Source of the DNA: Astragalus membranaceus
Lineage: Eukaryota > Streptophyta > Magnoliopsida > Fabales > Fabaceae
DNA length: 64,000 nucleotides
Direction of reading: 5' to 3'
Assembly (NCBI GenBank): GCA_039519185.1
Contig: JAZGSX010000010.1
Span: 124,001 to 188,000 of the forward strand
The notes beneath the pieces are model-generated. The model was not told where the DNA came from, did not search any database, and saw only the letters and a list, made by a program, of their open reading frames with translations. Below, in pieces: positions 11,032-22,919 of the stretch. Position 1 is the first letter of the stretch, and the number at the start of each line of letters is the position of its first letter. Position numbers and translations under genes: made by a program.

Positions 11032-12216
11032 TCAATATAATTTCACGCCAAATAATTTAATTAGCGAAAAATTGGGGGTATTACAATCACCCCAACTTTT
11101 AAAAATTTTGTCCTCAAAATTGGACCAATCAAAACAAACAACACACGATATACCTTTCTTCGAGACGGCATCAACTTCATCTTTCTGAGCGTCCATTACA
11201 AAGACCTTTCCGCTTGCAGAGTTAGAATTCCCTTCTCGATTCTTCTTCTTCAACGGGCATTCGTTAGCATAGTGCCCTTCGCCTTTGCAATAATAACACA
11301 TTGTTCTTCCCAGGCGACATTCTCCAGTGTGAGGCCTTCCACATTTCGGACACTTACCGGACCTTAGTAGTTCGGATGCTGTAGGTTGCTTCCCTTTGTT
11401 GTAGGTACTCCTCGGTTCATCACTTGGGGTCGACAATTCCAAGGTTTTCCTCTTCTCTTTCCGATACGCTTTCCTTTCCTCATACATCTTGTTGAGATCT
11501 GCCTCTGCAACATAAGCTTGCTGCACCAGTCCAGCATAACTGGTCATAGCATAAGAGCTCAGACCTTGGGCCACATCCGCACGAAGACTTGCCTTGTACA
11601 TCTGCATCTTCCACTCATCATTAGGACCATGCTTTGCTAATTGATAAAACTGCGACAACCTTTCGAACTTGGCGGTGAACTCACCCACCGACATCCCACC
11701 TTGCCTCAAGTTGACAAACTCGACTTGCTTGCTTAACTTCATCACCGGAGGGAAGAAGTGACCAGAAAACATTTCTTTGAAGTTGGCCCAGGTGACCGGA
11801 GTTCCCTGATTCACCATTAGTTCATGAGCATTGGCCCACCAGGTTTGAGCATCTTCCTCGAGCATATGGGCGACAAAGAGAACCTTCTCTTCTTCGCTGC
11901 ATTGAAGAGTCCTAAAAATCTTCTCCATCGAATCCAACCAGAAATGTGATACCATTATCTCAGGTCCTCCTTTGAAACTTTGGGGATTCATCTTCTGGAA
12001 ACAAAAGTAAGCTCTATTCGGGTCTTCCAGAGGAGGTTGATGAACATTCGGTTGTTGTTGATCCATCCTCTCTTGATGCATCTGAGCCATTTAAGCCATC
12101 TGCTGCTGCTGCATTTGCGTCATGTCATTCATCATCTTCTGTTGCGTCTCGATGACATTCTGCATCCATTCGGTATGAGGATCAACAGGGACGCTTCTCC
12201 TACTTCTACCAGCCAT
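11032..12216 (-). pseudogene. gag: TR-GAG gag, one internal stop, fused to pol tail
   Basis: Reading starts at ATG 12216 (MAGRSRRSVP...), hits TAA at 12093-12091, and resumes in the same frame for 352 residues. It has a retrotransposon gag capsid domain (WLDSMEKIFR... to the LRQGGMSVGEFTAKFE motif), then CPKCGRPHTGEC and a CCHC knuckle CYYCKGEGHYANEC. After the gag tail the frame passes into NFEDKIF, which corresponds to the FEDEIF end of Tekay pol, then through the polypurine tract into the LTR. The whole of PR-RT-RNase H-IN was therefore lost by a deletion joining late gag to the last pol codons. A 3' splice-acceptor-like TTTTGCAG lies just upstream of the ATG. Confidence 0.88.
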
Positions 12217-12338
12217 GATTCTGCAAAATATGCACAAAGTGATTAGTTGATCAGGCTAAACGTCTAATAGCATACTAAGAGGAATCACGCTTAGAGGACT
12301 TAAGAGACTCATGATTCTAAGTCCGACTAGGTCGAACT

Positions 12339-12350
12339 GCTCTGATACCA
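12339..12350 (-). other. TR-GAG primer binding site (initiator tRNA-Met)
   Basis: The reverse strand reads tggtatcagagc, complementary to the 3' end of plant initiator tRNA-Met, two bases inside the 5' LTR boundary. Confidence 0.92.
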
Positions 12351-12352
12351 AT

Positions 12353-15005
12353 TGTAACACCCCGATAATTTCTAACTTGTAGAAACTACCGAAGCGCACT
12401 ACTGGCATACATCAGAGTGACTTTCTTTTTAACATATTGAACACATACTAAACTTCGAGGAATCACTCATCAAACGTGCTTAAAGAAATAACTGAACTGC
12501 ATATTAATAAAGTCGGTCCTTACACCCTCAACTAGTGTTCAATACTCAAAACCGAAAGTCTGCGGAAACGATTTACAACTTGAAAGAGATAAGTCATACA
12601 ATCGAATAGTCTTAAGATACTGAATAGAAATACGTAAATACAAAGGGAACTGAAATACAAGACATAAAGAAATGAAGATAACGGCTGCTCCTCAAGCATC
12701 TTCATAGCCGTGCCTCACGGTCTTCAACTTTCCCTGCTTAACTGAAAAACAACAACAATGGATTGGGTGAGACAACTTGTCTCAGTGAGTTCTATCGCGA
12801 CCCCTTACTAAACCTCTCGGTTCAATTATGCTTGATTCATTATTCTAAACTCAAAACTCATAGTCCTCAAAGTTGACTATGTGGTGGTACTAATCTAAAT
12901 CACTGAGCCTAAACCAAGAACTATGCTCAATCACTGAGCCTAACAATGAACTATGCTCAATCACTGAGCCTAACAATGATTCTTAGCGTGTCACCGGTCA
13001 CTTGGCATAATAAGCTCCCGGTGAACCCGTCCCCACTAATCACTAGTGGGTCCCTGATGGAGCCTAGGTTCATAAGGATCATGACTTCCTCTCCCCCAGC
13101 ACACTAATCTGAAATAGGGTCATCACCCTAACAATGAACTATGCTCAATCACTGAGCCTAAACAAGGATGCATATACAATGTACAATATCAATGAATAAT
13201 GAAAACTGCTCAATCACTGAGCCTAACCTGAAAGCATACTCATTCACGGAGCCTTATCATGACCTAATCTTATTATTAACATTAGGTGGTCTAATTATTA
13301 ACTTAATCTTATAATTTAGTGATCTCACATGGATTACTAATGTTTGCTAACTTAACTTAATAACCTTACTCAATGAGTCGGTCCAACACATATATCAATC
13401 ACAAAGTCATAACATGAAACCAATGGTCAATCACATGAGCATTCGCTGCACCTGAACATAATCCAAACATAACCAATCACATGGCACTAATATAACCTGG
13501 ATCCCATCACAGTTAATTACCACTCAATTCGGGGCCATTTAGTTATAGTATCATTGGGGAAGGTGGAAGAAGAGATTAGAAAGCAATTGCAATCGTTCGG
13601 AATGATTTAAAGCACTTTTTAAAAGAGGCAACCCGAAGACCACGCACGACTCGTGCGCCCATACACACGATCCGTGCGTGACTATCAATTATAGTATCAT
13701 TCCGTCCGATCCCTCATCACTTCCCGATCAACTCTACCACTTTAATCATAGCCAAACAATGGTATTAATAGGGTCACATCATCCCATTTGGTTGAGGAGG
13801 AGATCAGAAGAGGTTTGGAACTGAAAGGAACGACGAAACGGAAATTCGGGGTCCGGCATCAGGCATGGACGCACGACTCGGGCGCATGGGGCGCACGACC
13901 CGTGTGCCCTGGGCAGAGGTCCAGAAACTGGCGCACGACCCGGGTGCATGGGGCGCACGACCCGTGTGCCCTGGGCAGATTTCAGAATGTGCAGGTTTTT
14001 GTTGTTTTCGTTCCGTTTCGCTTTCCGATCGTTTCCAATCCATAACCCGATCAACTCCCAACCTTCAAACAGATTTCGTACATATATTTCCAGGCACAAT
14101 TCAACCATATAACAATCAATCAATCCACGATCAAGACATGCAAATTTCATGATATTCGCGCCAACAATTCAATCGAGTTCATGATTTGAATGCGAGACTT
14201 TCATAAAGCGGTTTCAGAATACATGACACATGATTTCTAAATCCCTAGTGAGTATAGAACTCACCTCTTGGACGACAATGGCAATAGACACCGAGACTTT
14301 ACGACAAGGACCACGGCAACTCACGAACTCTCCGAATTCGCTCCAAAAACTGTCCCAATCAAACTCAGCTCCCACAATTTCGAATTTGCAAAGCACCAAC
14401 ACCTCTAGTGACTCCAATACTTCATGCTTGACACTTCTATTGCCCCTTGCTGGCCCTAGGATGTACTCCCTAGCTCTCCATTTCAACATGCAAGGTTCAG
14501 ATTTTGTGTTTGGCTTGGTGGAGCTTGAATAGGCCTCCAATGGTGATTTATGGAGGGGGAGGAAGATGATGTTGAAATTAGGATCAATGGGAAGGGGAAG
14601 GTAAGCTGAACACTATGGTGGCAAGTGATTGCACATGCATGAATCTTTTGAGAAGTTCTCTCCTCTTTCTCCCTTCTTCCTCACGCCCCCTTCCTCCCTA
14701 TTTTTGCTGTTTTTGAATGTTGAAGAATGAGGTGAATGTGTTGGGTTTCAGCTGAAGAATGGTCTAAATATAAGCCATGTTAAAAGACAGTTTTGTCCCT
14801 CACTTACCCATCCTATTCCTCATAACTCCTAACAGCTTTAAGTACCCTAATCTTGATGAGCTTAACTCAAGTAGACCCTCAATTGAATTAATCAATTATC
14901 CAAACAAGTCAATTTCAATTTAAATAGCTTTCAACCAACTAAATAAATCACTCAATAAAATTTCACGCTAAATAATTTAATTAGCGAAAAATTGGGGGTA
15001 TTACA
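12353..15005 (-). repeat. TR-GAG 5' LTR
   Basis: 2653 bp, the same length as its partner and colinear with it. The donor-like GAG|GTGAG is at 14265/14264. A reverse-strand cttatatttag near 14765-14775 is a possible TATA element. The hairpin and GC-rich arrays seen in the other LTR are both present. Confidence 0.93.
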
Positions 15006-15237
15006 CTTTGGTTGTTATATTTTATTGTTTGGAGTCCATTCAAGACGTCATGATTTTATTGTTTTGAATCTTATTTCTATTTTCGCTGCGTGGTGATGTA
15101 TTTTGACAAAGTTATTTATATCGTATGAGACGTTTTATTTAACGATGAATGTGTGACATCTCTTTTCGAAGTATGAAATAAATTTTTGTAAACTCTGATT
15201 TTATTAAATAATTACCGGGTAGAAAAGGGGTGTTACA

Positions 15238-15780
15238 CAGGTGTATTGGTTGAAGTGAAGTTTTTAAACAAGTTTGTCAGTGAGGCTAACTGAGCGGATA
15301 GGGCTGATACATCACTAATTTCATGTACCCCTGATGGTTTCTTTTGGGCACTCACCCTCTCACTAGGCCAACTAGAGCTATTTGTTGCAATTTTATCAAT
15401 CAAATCACATGCTTCATTATAAGATAAGTTTAATAACACACCCACAGATGATGCATCAAGCATTATTTTGGTTTGGGGTTCTAAACCATTTTAAAGAGTT
15501 TCCATTTGAATAATGACAGGCACACCATGATGTGGACATTTTCTTAAAAGCCCTTTCCATCTTTCCCATGCTTCAAACAATGATTCAAATTCTTTTTGTC
15601 TAAAAGATGTAATATAATTTCTCATTCTGGCATTTTTGATGATGGAAAATATTTTGCTAAAAACCTTTCAGCCATTTCATTCCATAAATGAATAGAATTA
15701 GGCTCCATTGAATTTGTTCTGGAGTCAACCAAGAGGTCCTATTAGCAATACCAGGGGGTGCGATTAGAAATGAGATATGG
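15238..15780 (-). pseudogene. gag: Athila-type gypsy gag remnant
   Basis: The reverse strand reads, in pieces, an Athila gag: WNEMAERFLAKYFP, then FESLFEAWERWKGLLRKCPHHG, then IMLDASSVGVLLNLSYNEACDLI and a WPSERVSAQKKPSGVHE segment. TAA at 15493-15491 and frame changes around 15640-15720 break it. The G0 LTR ends at 15237, so G0 cut the fragment at this side. The far boundary near 15760-15790 is approximate. Confidence 0.8.
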
Positions 15781-16078
15781 ATCAGCCCAATCGATCCAGC
15801 CCATATCCACAACATGCAAGCCCAACACGCTTGGAGGGTCCAGATCACCTCCATTGATCCGACGATCCACAAGGAACAACAATTTCGTATAAATTCCGGA
15901 ACGCATAGCCATTCACGAGGTACACACTCTTCCTTTCCATATACAATGTCTTACTCTCATACTGACTTGAGCGTCGGAGTGGCTTGCAGGTACCCCCCCG
16001 GGCGCTCACTGACCTACTGCCACGACAGCAAGGGACCTGCCAATAGCAGCCTACCAAAAAGCTGCTCGGTACAGAACA
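15781..16078 (+). repeat. Tat/Ogre-like 5' LTR, 3' part
   Basis: GC-richer sequence with a TATA-like gtataaat near 15887 and ending acagaaca at about 16078. It is followed by tggcgaccacagaggg, which looks like the primer site of the element whose gag follows. The upstream part of the LTR is missing where it meets Athila sequence. The LTR assignment rests on position and the primer-site-like end. Confidence 0.55.
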
Positions 16079-16431
16079 TTGGCGACCACAGAGGGAGGTT
16101 TTTAACTTTTCACACGATCATAACTCAAACTTTTCTCTTGCTGTGCGATGGCTCCCAGACGCATACCCCACACTCAAAGCACTGCCAAACCCACACCCTG
16201 ACCGGAGGATACCCCCGTGGGTAACGTCGTGCCTGCTCAGGACGAGGGCACCAGTCAACCTGCCCAGCCCTCTAATGTGAATCAGCTCTTGGACCTCCTG
16301 GCCAATCGCTCTCCCCCAAGGAGAAGGAACGTGCATCAGTCTCCCCCCAGGCGACGCAGGCATCCATCCTCACCAGAAGGAACCTATCGGCCTCATGACA
16401 CCCACTCCAGCACCTCCTCGCACGCGTCCTC

Positions 16432-18829
16432 TGTAACACCCTTTTCTAAACCTCATTTATTTCAAATAAAATCAGAGTTCTTCGCAATTTAACTTCGCCA
16501 TATTGAAAAAGGCGTTACACTTTACTCTCAAAAAACGATCTCAGTTAATAACGTCAGATAATTTCGAAATCTCATTGCAGCGGAAAAATAATCATCAAAA
16601 CACGTCTTCACTTTAAGGGGTCTTAAACCACAAGTCGAAGTCTCAAATACCTATTGAAATCTAAATGAATAGCGTTTACGCCCCCCCCCCCCCCCCCCCC
16701 CCGGTGTTACATTTCAGAGCGACGACACGACCCGACAGAAGATAGGAAAGCCGGAGACCTTCATTCGCAGTTACCTGCAGCGTTGCCACGTAAGAGCAAC
16801 ATTCCAAGCAGAAGGGGTGAGCATTAACAGAAATAATAAGCAATGACAGCAGTAAATAAGTAGCAGGTAACTCACAGCAAGCACATAGAATTCAATGCAT
16901 CATATCACGGCACAAGGCACAAACTCCATTAGTAAATAGATACCAACACTCGTTATAAATGGACTCATGAACGAATGCAACCCCTCTGGGCATATGCATG
17001 CGGTACCGATCTCGAAAAAGGCCACGACGGGCATACCACCACAATAATCACGTGTTGTAGCATCACAGCTACCTCGAAGATGCATATGACAATGCGACTC
17101 ATGATTCATGCATAGATACACATACTCAGAGCATTTAATTAATAAATACCATACCACCAAAATTGTTATCACACAGAAATACCACGTGTCGTAGCATCAC
17201 AGCTACCTCCTAACTCTCACCTATTTACAGCATCACAGCTGCCACATATCACCTGTACACATCACGCCAAACAGCGCGCACAACCAAAACACACACACAG
17301 CACAGAAATTGGCGCACAGCACCACCAGACAACACCGGCACGGCAGTCACACGCAACACCACAAATTGGTGCACAGCACCACTGGACAATGCCTGAACAT
17401 ACGCACTAGGCGCGCCCACACACAGGACACAAGGGCAGCGACAATAACCAGCACAATGTCCTATTCGTTCGACCATATTACTAAACAGCTAAGGAGCAGT
17501 ATTTCTCAGCAACTGTGCACGAACTCCGACAATTAATTTAGCATATCAAACGATGTCGGAATTTTGCAAACGAATATCCTCTGGAAAGCTTGAGATGTCT
17601 AGTTTCTAGAAATAATTTTTATTTATTTGTTTAGGTACCTAAATAGTACAGTTTTGCAAAATACCTCTCAGGGTACAGAAGTTCGACAGCTTCTGTTAGC
17701 TAAATTGTAACCCAGTTTTCTCTTTGAATTCTAAACCAAATGAAACGAAATCCGTGTCTAAATTGAAGCCCCGTGAGTCTGGTTTACAATGAGACAAAAA
17801 TCATCCGAAACCGAGTTCGGTGGAAAGCGTTATGAACAGAACATTGAACCTATACCCATACGGTTTCATGCAGTTTTTCATATTCTTTTACCCATTTTGT
17901 AAAAAATGTTTTCTCCAGTTATACTGACTCAAATTTAGCGAAAACAGTGCCTAAAGTGAAGGAAATCGTGTCTACTTTCCAATGAAACAAACCCCACGCA
18001 ATTCAGGCCAATAATGAAGTCACAATCACAGAAATACTGGACACCTATCAAAACGGCTTCAAAACGAAATTTCAGCACATCAATTCCCTCTTTGCACAAC
18101 AACCACTAGAAACCAGGTTTTTAACGAATCCACATCACGATATGATAGACAACCACAACCCACCCGCCATTATCAAGAATCATCATCAACATCATATATC
18201 ATCAAAATCAATCATCACATAAAGACAAACACCATTGAAGACTCAATAACAACACATCATGCGAAATAACAACAATAGCAACATCGCACCATCATCAATT
18301 TCAATCCAACATCGCAAATAATCCAACCAAACCCTAACTACCCATATACCCTCATCATAACCCATTATTAGTGTTAAAACCCACCCTTACCTCTATTGAC
18401 GTAAGCTCCAAATTATGAAGAACGAGACACGAACACGAACTCACGAACACACGAACGGAACACGACTTCCTCCTTGATAGAAATCGCGCCTCTCCTTCTT
18501 CTCTCTTCTCTCCTAGCCGCGCACCACTCCCTCTCTTCTCACTTCTCACGCTTCTTTTCTTTTCTTTTCTTCTAATTATGAATGAAACCCTAATTGCTAA
18601 GCCCTTCTCATGACTTACCACTCCTTTGGGCTTTTTCATTAGTCTAATTTGACTTAATCATGGGCTTGCTACTAACACTCCTCATTTTATTATTTCTAAC
18701 CCCCAATATGGACCAACACATTAAATAAAATAACCAGATATTATTTCTAATATTCTATCACACAACATCCTAATTAAATTAATTAAATAAATTAATCAAT
18801 AAATATTTAATAAAATTTGGGGCGTTACA
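16432..18829 (-). mobile_element. Solo LTR S1 (Tekay type)
   Basis: 2398 bp with forward ends TGTAACACCC and GGGGCGTTACA, flanked by TSD tcctc (16427-16431 and 18830-18834). No internal region or second LTR is present, so it is a solo LTR left by LTR-LTR recombination. Reverse-strand donor AGAG|GTAAGGG is at 18391/18390 and acceptor CTGCAG|GTAA at 16775/16774. Hairpins GTAGC-ATCACA-GCTAC occur at 17057-17072 and 17191-17206, and a CAGC-ATCACA-GCTG variant at 17228-17241. Confidence 0.93.
16681..16702 (+). repeat. Poly-C run of 22
   Basis: A pure C run inside S1 at the place where related LTRs carry their G-run next to GTATCAGAGC-type sequence. Its length is likely unstable and may be mis-sequenced. 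Confidence 0.9.
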
Positions 18830-19913
18830 TCCTCTGACACTCATGAGAGGTCAAGGAGCCGGGTCGTCACCCGCAGAAGGCACCACCGGGATACTCCATC
18901 GAGGAGATCCCCCGAGCGACACAGGTATCAAGAGCTGGGCTATGAAGACACCTCCCCCCAAAACTCAAGAGAGTTTTCGGAGGAGGGGTCGTTTACGAGA
19001 AGGATAGACGAATGCCAAATCCCAAGGGCCTTCGAAAAGCTACCAAATCTCAAGATGTACGACAGGACCGGAGATCCGGACGGTCATCTGGCACACTTCT
19101 CCCTAATGATGCGCTATAGGGGCGCCAGGGAACCCGTCCATTATAAAATCTTCCCCCTTACTCTCGAGGATTCCGCATTAGAGTGGTTCCAAAAGCTGAG
19201 CCCGAGAATGTTCACAGCTGGCGAGAATGTTCACAACTCGTTTCACTGCCTCCCGGCTAAAGCCCAAATCCAAAGAAGTACTGAGAGCCGTCAGGCAGCA
19301 TGACCACGAGACACTGAGGGAGTATATTGAGCGCTTCAATAAGGAGGCTTCGGGCGTCCGAAGTTTGGAGGACAAGCAAAGGTTTTTCTGGATGAAAGAC
19401 GGGTTGAGAAAGGGAAGCATGTTTCAGGTCGATGTAGGCATCAACAAGCCTAGGAACCTGGGCGAGTTCCTACGAAGATCCCAGAAATACATGAACTATG
19501 AGGAGGATGATATGGCTTACCGCGAGGCAGCCAAGGCTGGGGACGACAGGGAAGTCACCCAGGAGGTACGCCAGCAAAAGGTAACAGGAGGCGTACACCG
19601 TGAGGGACGCCCCCCAAGGCTCTCAGGTCTTACACCCCTCGTCGCCTCAAGGGCGCAAATCCTGGCTGAATGCGCCAACGCTGAATTCAAAGACATCAAA
19701 AGGCCGGAGCCTTTGGTGTTGAAAGAGGGCCAGAACCCCTCGAAAAAATGGTGCCGCTACCATCAAAGCGGAGGCCACGACACCAATGGCTGCCGAGCAC
19801 TGAAGGAAAATATTGAGGAGCTGATCCAGAGAGGAAAGTTGTCACGGTACGTGAAGAAGGTGGGGGAACCGAGTGGCTCGCGCAAAAGAGCCTGATCCCC
19901 CGAAGGTAGATAC

Positions 19914-20744
19914 ATGTCCCCTAGGAAGGGGAAGGCCCCAGTCGATGAGGGGGTCGAAGATGGCAATGATGAGTCAACCGATAATGAGGACACCCGGAGG
20001 CCCAAAGGAAGACCAGTAGCCATGGTGATCCACGGGAGAAACCCTCGTGCTGACTGGGGGTCAAACAAATCAATGAAGAGGAAGTGGAAGGAGATCCCTA
20101 GCATTGCGTTGACATCAATCACCAGGAAGTGGCCAACTAGACCGCCCCTGTCCTTCGACGACAATGAACTGCTCGATGGGAAACCGAACAAACACGTCCC
20201 ACTGATCGTCACTGCCATTATCGCCAACGTGGAGGTAAGAAGGATCCTGGTCGACCAGGGAAGTTCATTAGACATCATCTTCGAAGACTTCCTGCAAGTG
20301 CTGAATATCTCCCCCGATGACCTAGCTCCATACCGAGGAGGGGACCTAACCGGGTTTAATGGATCGAAGACTAAGCCACTCTGCCACCTAGAGCTAATGG
20401 TCACCTACGGAAACCCCGACGATAAACCGCCGTTGTTCAGAACTATGAAAACACCCTTCCTGGTCCTCCCATGCAAGTCGGTCTACCAGTGCATCATCGG
20501 GAGGCCCACGTTGGGCAAGATGGAGGCGGTCACCTCAACGGTCCATCTAAAATTGAAGTTCTACACTTTGGAGAATAAGGTGGTGACCCTTCAGGCGGAC
20601 CTGGGAGCAGCACGCAGGTGTTTCTACATGAGCTCTAAAGATGAAAAGGAGACCGCCAAGCTAAGAAGCTCGGCCAAGGGGTTCAGAGAAGAAGCTGAGG
20701 TGAATCTGACAGACTGGGAAACCAGAAGTGACCCAAACATGTGA
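19914..20744 (+). pseudogene. Tat/Ogre-like protease region
   Basis: In the same frame as the end of gag, after TGA 19893-19895. It encodes a linker, then a retropepsin-like domain with VDQGSSLDII (residues about 117-126), where known relatives often show DTG or DPG, followed by the downstream IIGRPTLGK segment. The Gln in place of Thr at the catalytic triplet suggests loss of activity or a lineage variant. No RT follows. A shifted frame extends similarity-like coding to about 20860. Confidence 0.75.
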
Positions 20745-20936
20745 AGAAGTTCAAACCCGATGGAGAATGTTCTCACCTCCTTCAGGAGGTTAAAAAGAAG
20801 CTCACCATCCACCCAAGGGAGAACGAGAACTTATTCCTCTATCCTGTATTTTGCTGATAGTTCCAATACTTAGAACGTTTTCTTTAAGAAATTGGTTGTT
20901 TAAGTTTAACACGTCAAAACAATTTACAACGCGCGT
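20745..20936 (+). other. Degraded Tat tail, no intact gene
   Basis: Frame 1 continues as KKFKPDGECSHLLQEVKKKL to about 20860, then stops. The last about 75 bp before the G1 LTR are unassigned AT-rich sequence. Confidence 0.5.
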
Positions 20937-21464
20937 TGTAAAACCCAAATAATTTAATTATTTATTTAATTAAATTATCTAGGTATTTTATTAGTATAGT
21001 TATATTTAATAATTAATAAAATGATGTTTTATTCAAAATAGGGAGTGGTGCTTAGTAATTAGCTGATTAGTGGACGGGGGCCCGTGATCCACAAGCCCAA
21101 GGCTTAGGCGCATGAAGGGGAGTGTTGAGTAGGGTTTAGTCATTCGCATTTTTGAGAAAGAAAGAAAGTTGCAAAGAGGAGAAGAGAGAAAGGAAGGGGG
21201 CGGCGAAATAAAGAGCAAGAGGAGAAAAGTCTTGTTGCGGTGGTTCCTTGGAGCTTACGTACAAGGAGATCTCGCGTTCGGCAAACCTAAGGTAAGGGTG
21301 GGTTCTATCCTTATAATAGGGTTTATGATGGGGGTTATGTGGGAGATAGACTTTATGTGGTTCTTTGATCTTGTTTGATGTCATTTTGGTGATGTTTGAA
21401 TATAATCATAATGTTTGTAATTGGTGATTGGTGATTGATCATGGTGGAAATCAAAATTTGGATC

Positions 21465-22175
21465 CCTAGGCGCCATGGGCGCCATTATTGTTGTTGTTTT
21501 TAGTTGCTGGAAAAGGCGCCCTACTGCTGGGCGCCATGTCTAATTATGTTGCTGTCTGTTGTTGCTGGATATGGTGCCCTAGGCGCTCAGTAATGATGTT
21601 CCTGTTTTGTTGTTGCTGAATGTGGCGCCTTAGGCGCCCAGTGTTGTTGTCTTGGTTGCTGGAGTTGGCGCCTTAGGCGCCCAGTGCTGTGTTGCGTAAT
21701 TCTGTGTTGTTGTGAAGGGCGCCCTAGGCGCCCAGTAGTGTTCCAGTGTTGTTGCTGTCTCAGGCGCCCTGTTGCTGGGCGCCAAGCCTGATGTTGCTGT
21801 TGTTGTCTTAGGCGCCCTGCTCCTGGGCGCAAAGTCTGTTGTGTTACCTGTTATGCTAGGCGCCCTGTTGCTGGGCGCCAAGTCTGTTCCTGATGTTGTG
21901 GTGCTAGGCACCTTGCTCCTGGGCGCCATTTTCTGTGTTGCTGCTAGGCGCCCTGTTGCTGGGCGCCAAGTCTAATTCTGTTGCCAAGGTGTTAGGCGCC
22001 CTGCTGCTGGGCGCCAAATCTGCTGCTGTCACTGTTGTCCGAGGCGCCCTGTTGCTGGGCGCCAAGTCTGATGTTGTCTCTGTTGTCCAAGGCACCCTGT
22101 TGCTGGGCGCCAGCTTCTGCTCTGTTGCTGCCTGTCTTGGCGCCTTGTTGCTGGGCGCCAGTTTCTGTGATGTTG
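21465..22175 (+). repeat. GGCGCC hairpin minisatellite in the G1 LTR
   Basis: I count 25 GGCGCC sites in about 700 bp. They form about a dozen units, several of them GGCGCCC-N7-GGGCGCC, where the arms can pair as a 7-bp all-GC stem. Spacers vary in length and sequence. Confidence 0.88.
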
Positions 22176-22189
22176 CTGTTGCTGTTTTT

Positions 22190-22680
22190 TTTCCAAAAAC
22201 AATGTTGCTGTCACAGTGAACAATGTTTGTTGTTTTTCTGAAAATTGGTGTTGCTGTCACAGTGACTAAATGTTGCTGTTTTTCCAAAAACAATGTTGCT
22301 GTCACAGTGAACAATGTTTGCTGTTTTTCTGAAAATTGGTGTTGCTGTCACAGTGACTAAATGTTGCTGTTTTTCCAAAAACAATGTTGTTGTCACAGTG
22401 AACAATGTTTGCTGTTTTTCTGAAAATTGGTGTTGCTGTCACAGTGACTAAATGTTGCTGTTTTTCCAAAAACAATGTTGCTGTCACAGTGACCAAATGT
22501 TGCTGTTTTCCCAATAATGGTGTTGCTGTAACTGTAAAATAAGCGTGATGTTGCTGTAAAAATGGTGTTGCTGTCACTGTAAAATAAAAGTGCTGTTGCT
22601 GTAAAAATGGTGTTGCTGTCACTGTAAAATAAAAGTGTTGTTGCTGTAAAAATGGTGTTGCTATCACTGTAAAATAAGCG
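22190..22680 (+). repeat. Tandem tcacagtga / gctgttttt repeats in the G1 LTR
   Basis: Three copies of a unit of about 91 bp (gtttttccaaaaacaatgtt... to ...gtcacagtgactaaat) are followed by three units of about 45 bp (aaaaatggtgttgctgtcac). A degenerate relative of the first unit occurs in the L1 internal region at 32510-32735. Confidence 0.85.
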
Positions 22681-22907
22681 TTGCTTTTGTTGTAAATCTA
22701 TTGGTGTTTTGGTGTCGGTGATTGCTGGTGTTATCGATGATGATGTAACAGATGATGTGCCTATTTCATGGGCTAAGGTGATGGGTCTATGACCACTTGG
22801 TGATATTGGTGATGTTGTGTAATTAAATGTCGATTGTTGTTGATTGACTTTGGTGTGTTGTTCATGGTGTCGCATACATATCATATGCATTATATTTTTG
22901 GTGATGA

Positions 22908-22919
22908 AGGCTTCGGCCT
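22908..22919 (+). other. UUCG-tetraloop hairpin, G1 LTR
   Basis: AGGC-TTCG-GCCT, extended by one pair to AAGGC/GCCTT. It lies between a catatgcat motif and ggtaccacatgcatata, as in the other Tekay-type LTRs. Confidence 0.75.

Larger units (their letters stand above)
8433..11085 (-). repeat. TR-GAG 3' LTR
   Basis: 2653 bp with forward-strand ends TGTAACACCCCG and GGGGGTATTACA. On the reverse strand it has a donor-like CAAGAG|GTGAG at 10345/10344 and acceptor-like sequences (TTTTTCAG, then ACGCAG|GG) near 8825-8813. A CCGTG/CACGG hairpin lies at about 8788-8801. The forward strand around 9720-9770 and 9950-10060 holds GC-rich cgcacgac repeats. Confidence 0.93.
8433..15005 (-). mobile_element. 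Complete gag-only Tekay-type element (TR-GAG)
   Basis: Two LTRs of exactly 2653 bp each flank a 1267-bp internal region that holds only gag. The 5-bp TSD ctttg lies at 8428-8432 and 15006-15010. Read on the reverse strand the order is 5' LTR (15005-12353), primer site (12350-12339), gag, polypurine tract (about 11100-11086), 3' LTR (11085-8433). No protease, RT or integrase is present, so mobility would need enzymes from an autonomous relative. By eye the LTRs differ at roughly 1%, so it is older than L1. Confidence 0.95.
6121..15237 (+). mobile_element. G0 Tekay 3' LTR, split by the TR-GAG element
   Basis: The LTR starts TGTAACGCCC at 6121, runs to 8432, and resumes after the 6.6 kb insertion at 15011, ending GGGGTGTTACA at 15237; about 2539 bp without the insert. 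A 5' splice-donor-like AAG|GTAAGGG sits at 6536/6537 and an acceptor-like GCAG|GTGA at 8337/8338. The first about 400 bp carries a GA-rich leader (6360-6480). Sequence beyond 15237 is an Athila fragment, so G0 inserted into older Athila sequence. Confidence 0.88.
16148..19895 (+). pseudogene. gag: Tat/Ogre-like gag, split by a solo LTR and broken
   Basis: Starts MAPRRIPHTQSTAKPT, stops at TGA 16199-16201, continues in frame through a Pro/Arg/Ser-rich region to 16431, and resumes in the same frame at 18835 after solo LTR S1. The capsid motif (YDRTGDPDGHLAHF, then ALEWFQKLSPR) reaches about 19210. There a near-duplicated gagaatgttcaca segment disrupts the frame. A second frame runs from 19227 to TGA 19893 through FTTRFTASRLKPKS and the nucleocapsid signature WCRYHQSGGHDTNGC. 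Known Tat-lineage gags share this layout. Confidence 0.85.

Noticed and set aside
18355..18639. 94-residue Lys/Arg-rich reverse frame in S1
   Set aside because: It is the GA-rich LTR leader, present in all related LTRs with shifting frames; untranslated leader is more likely.
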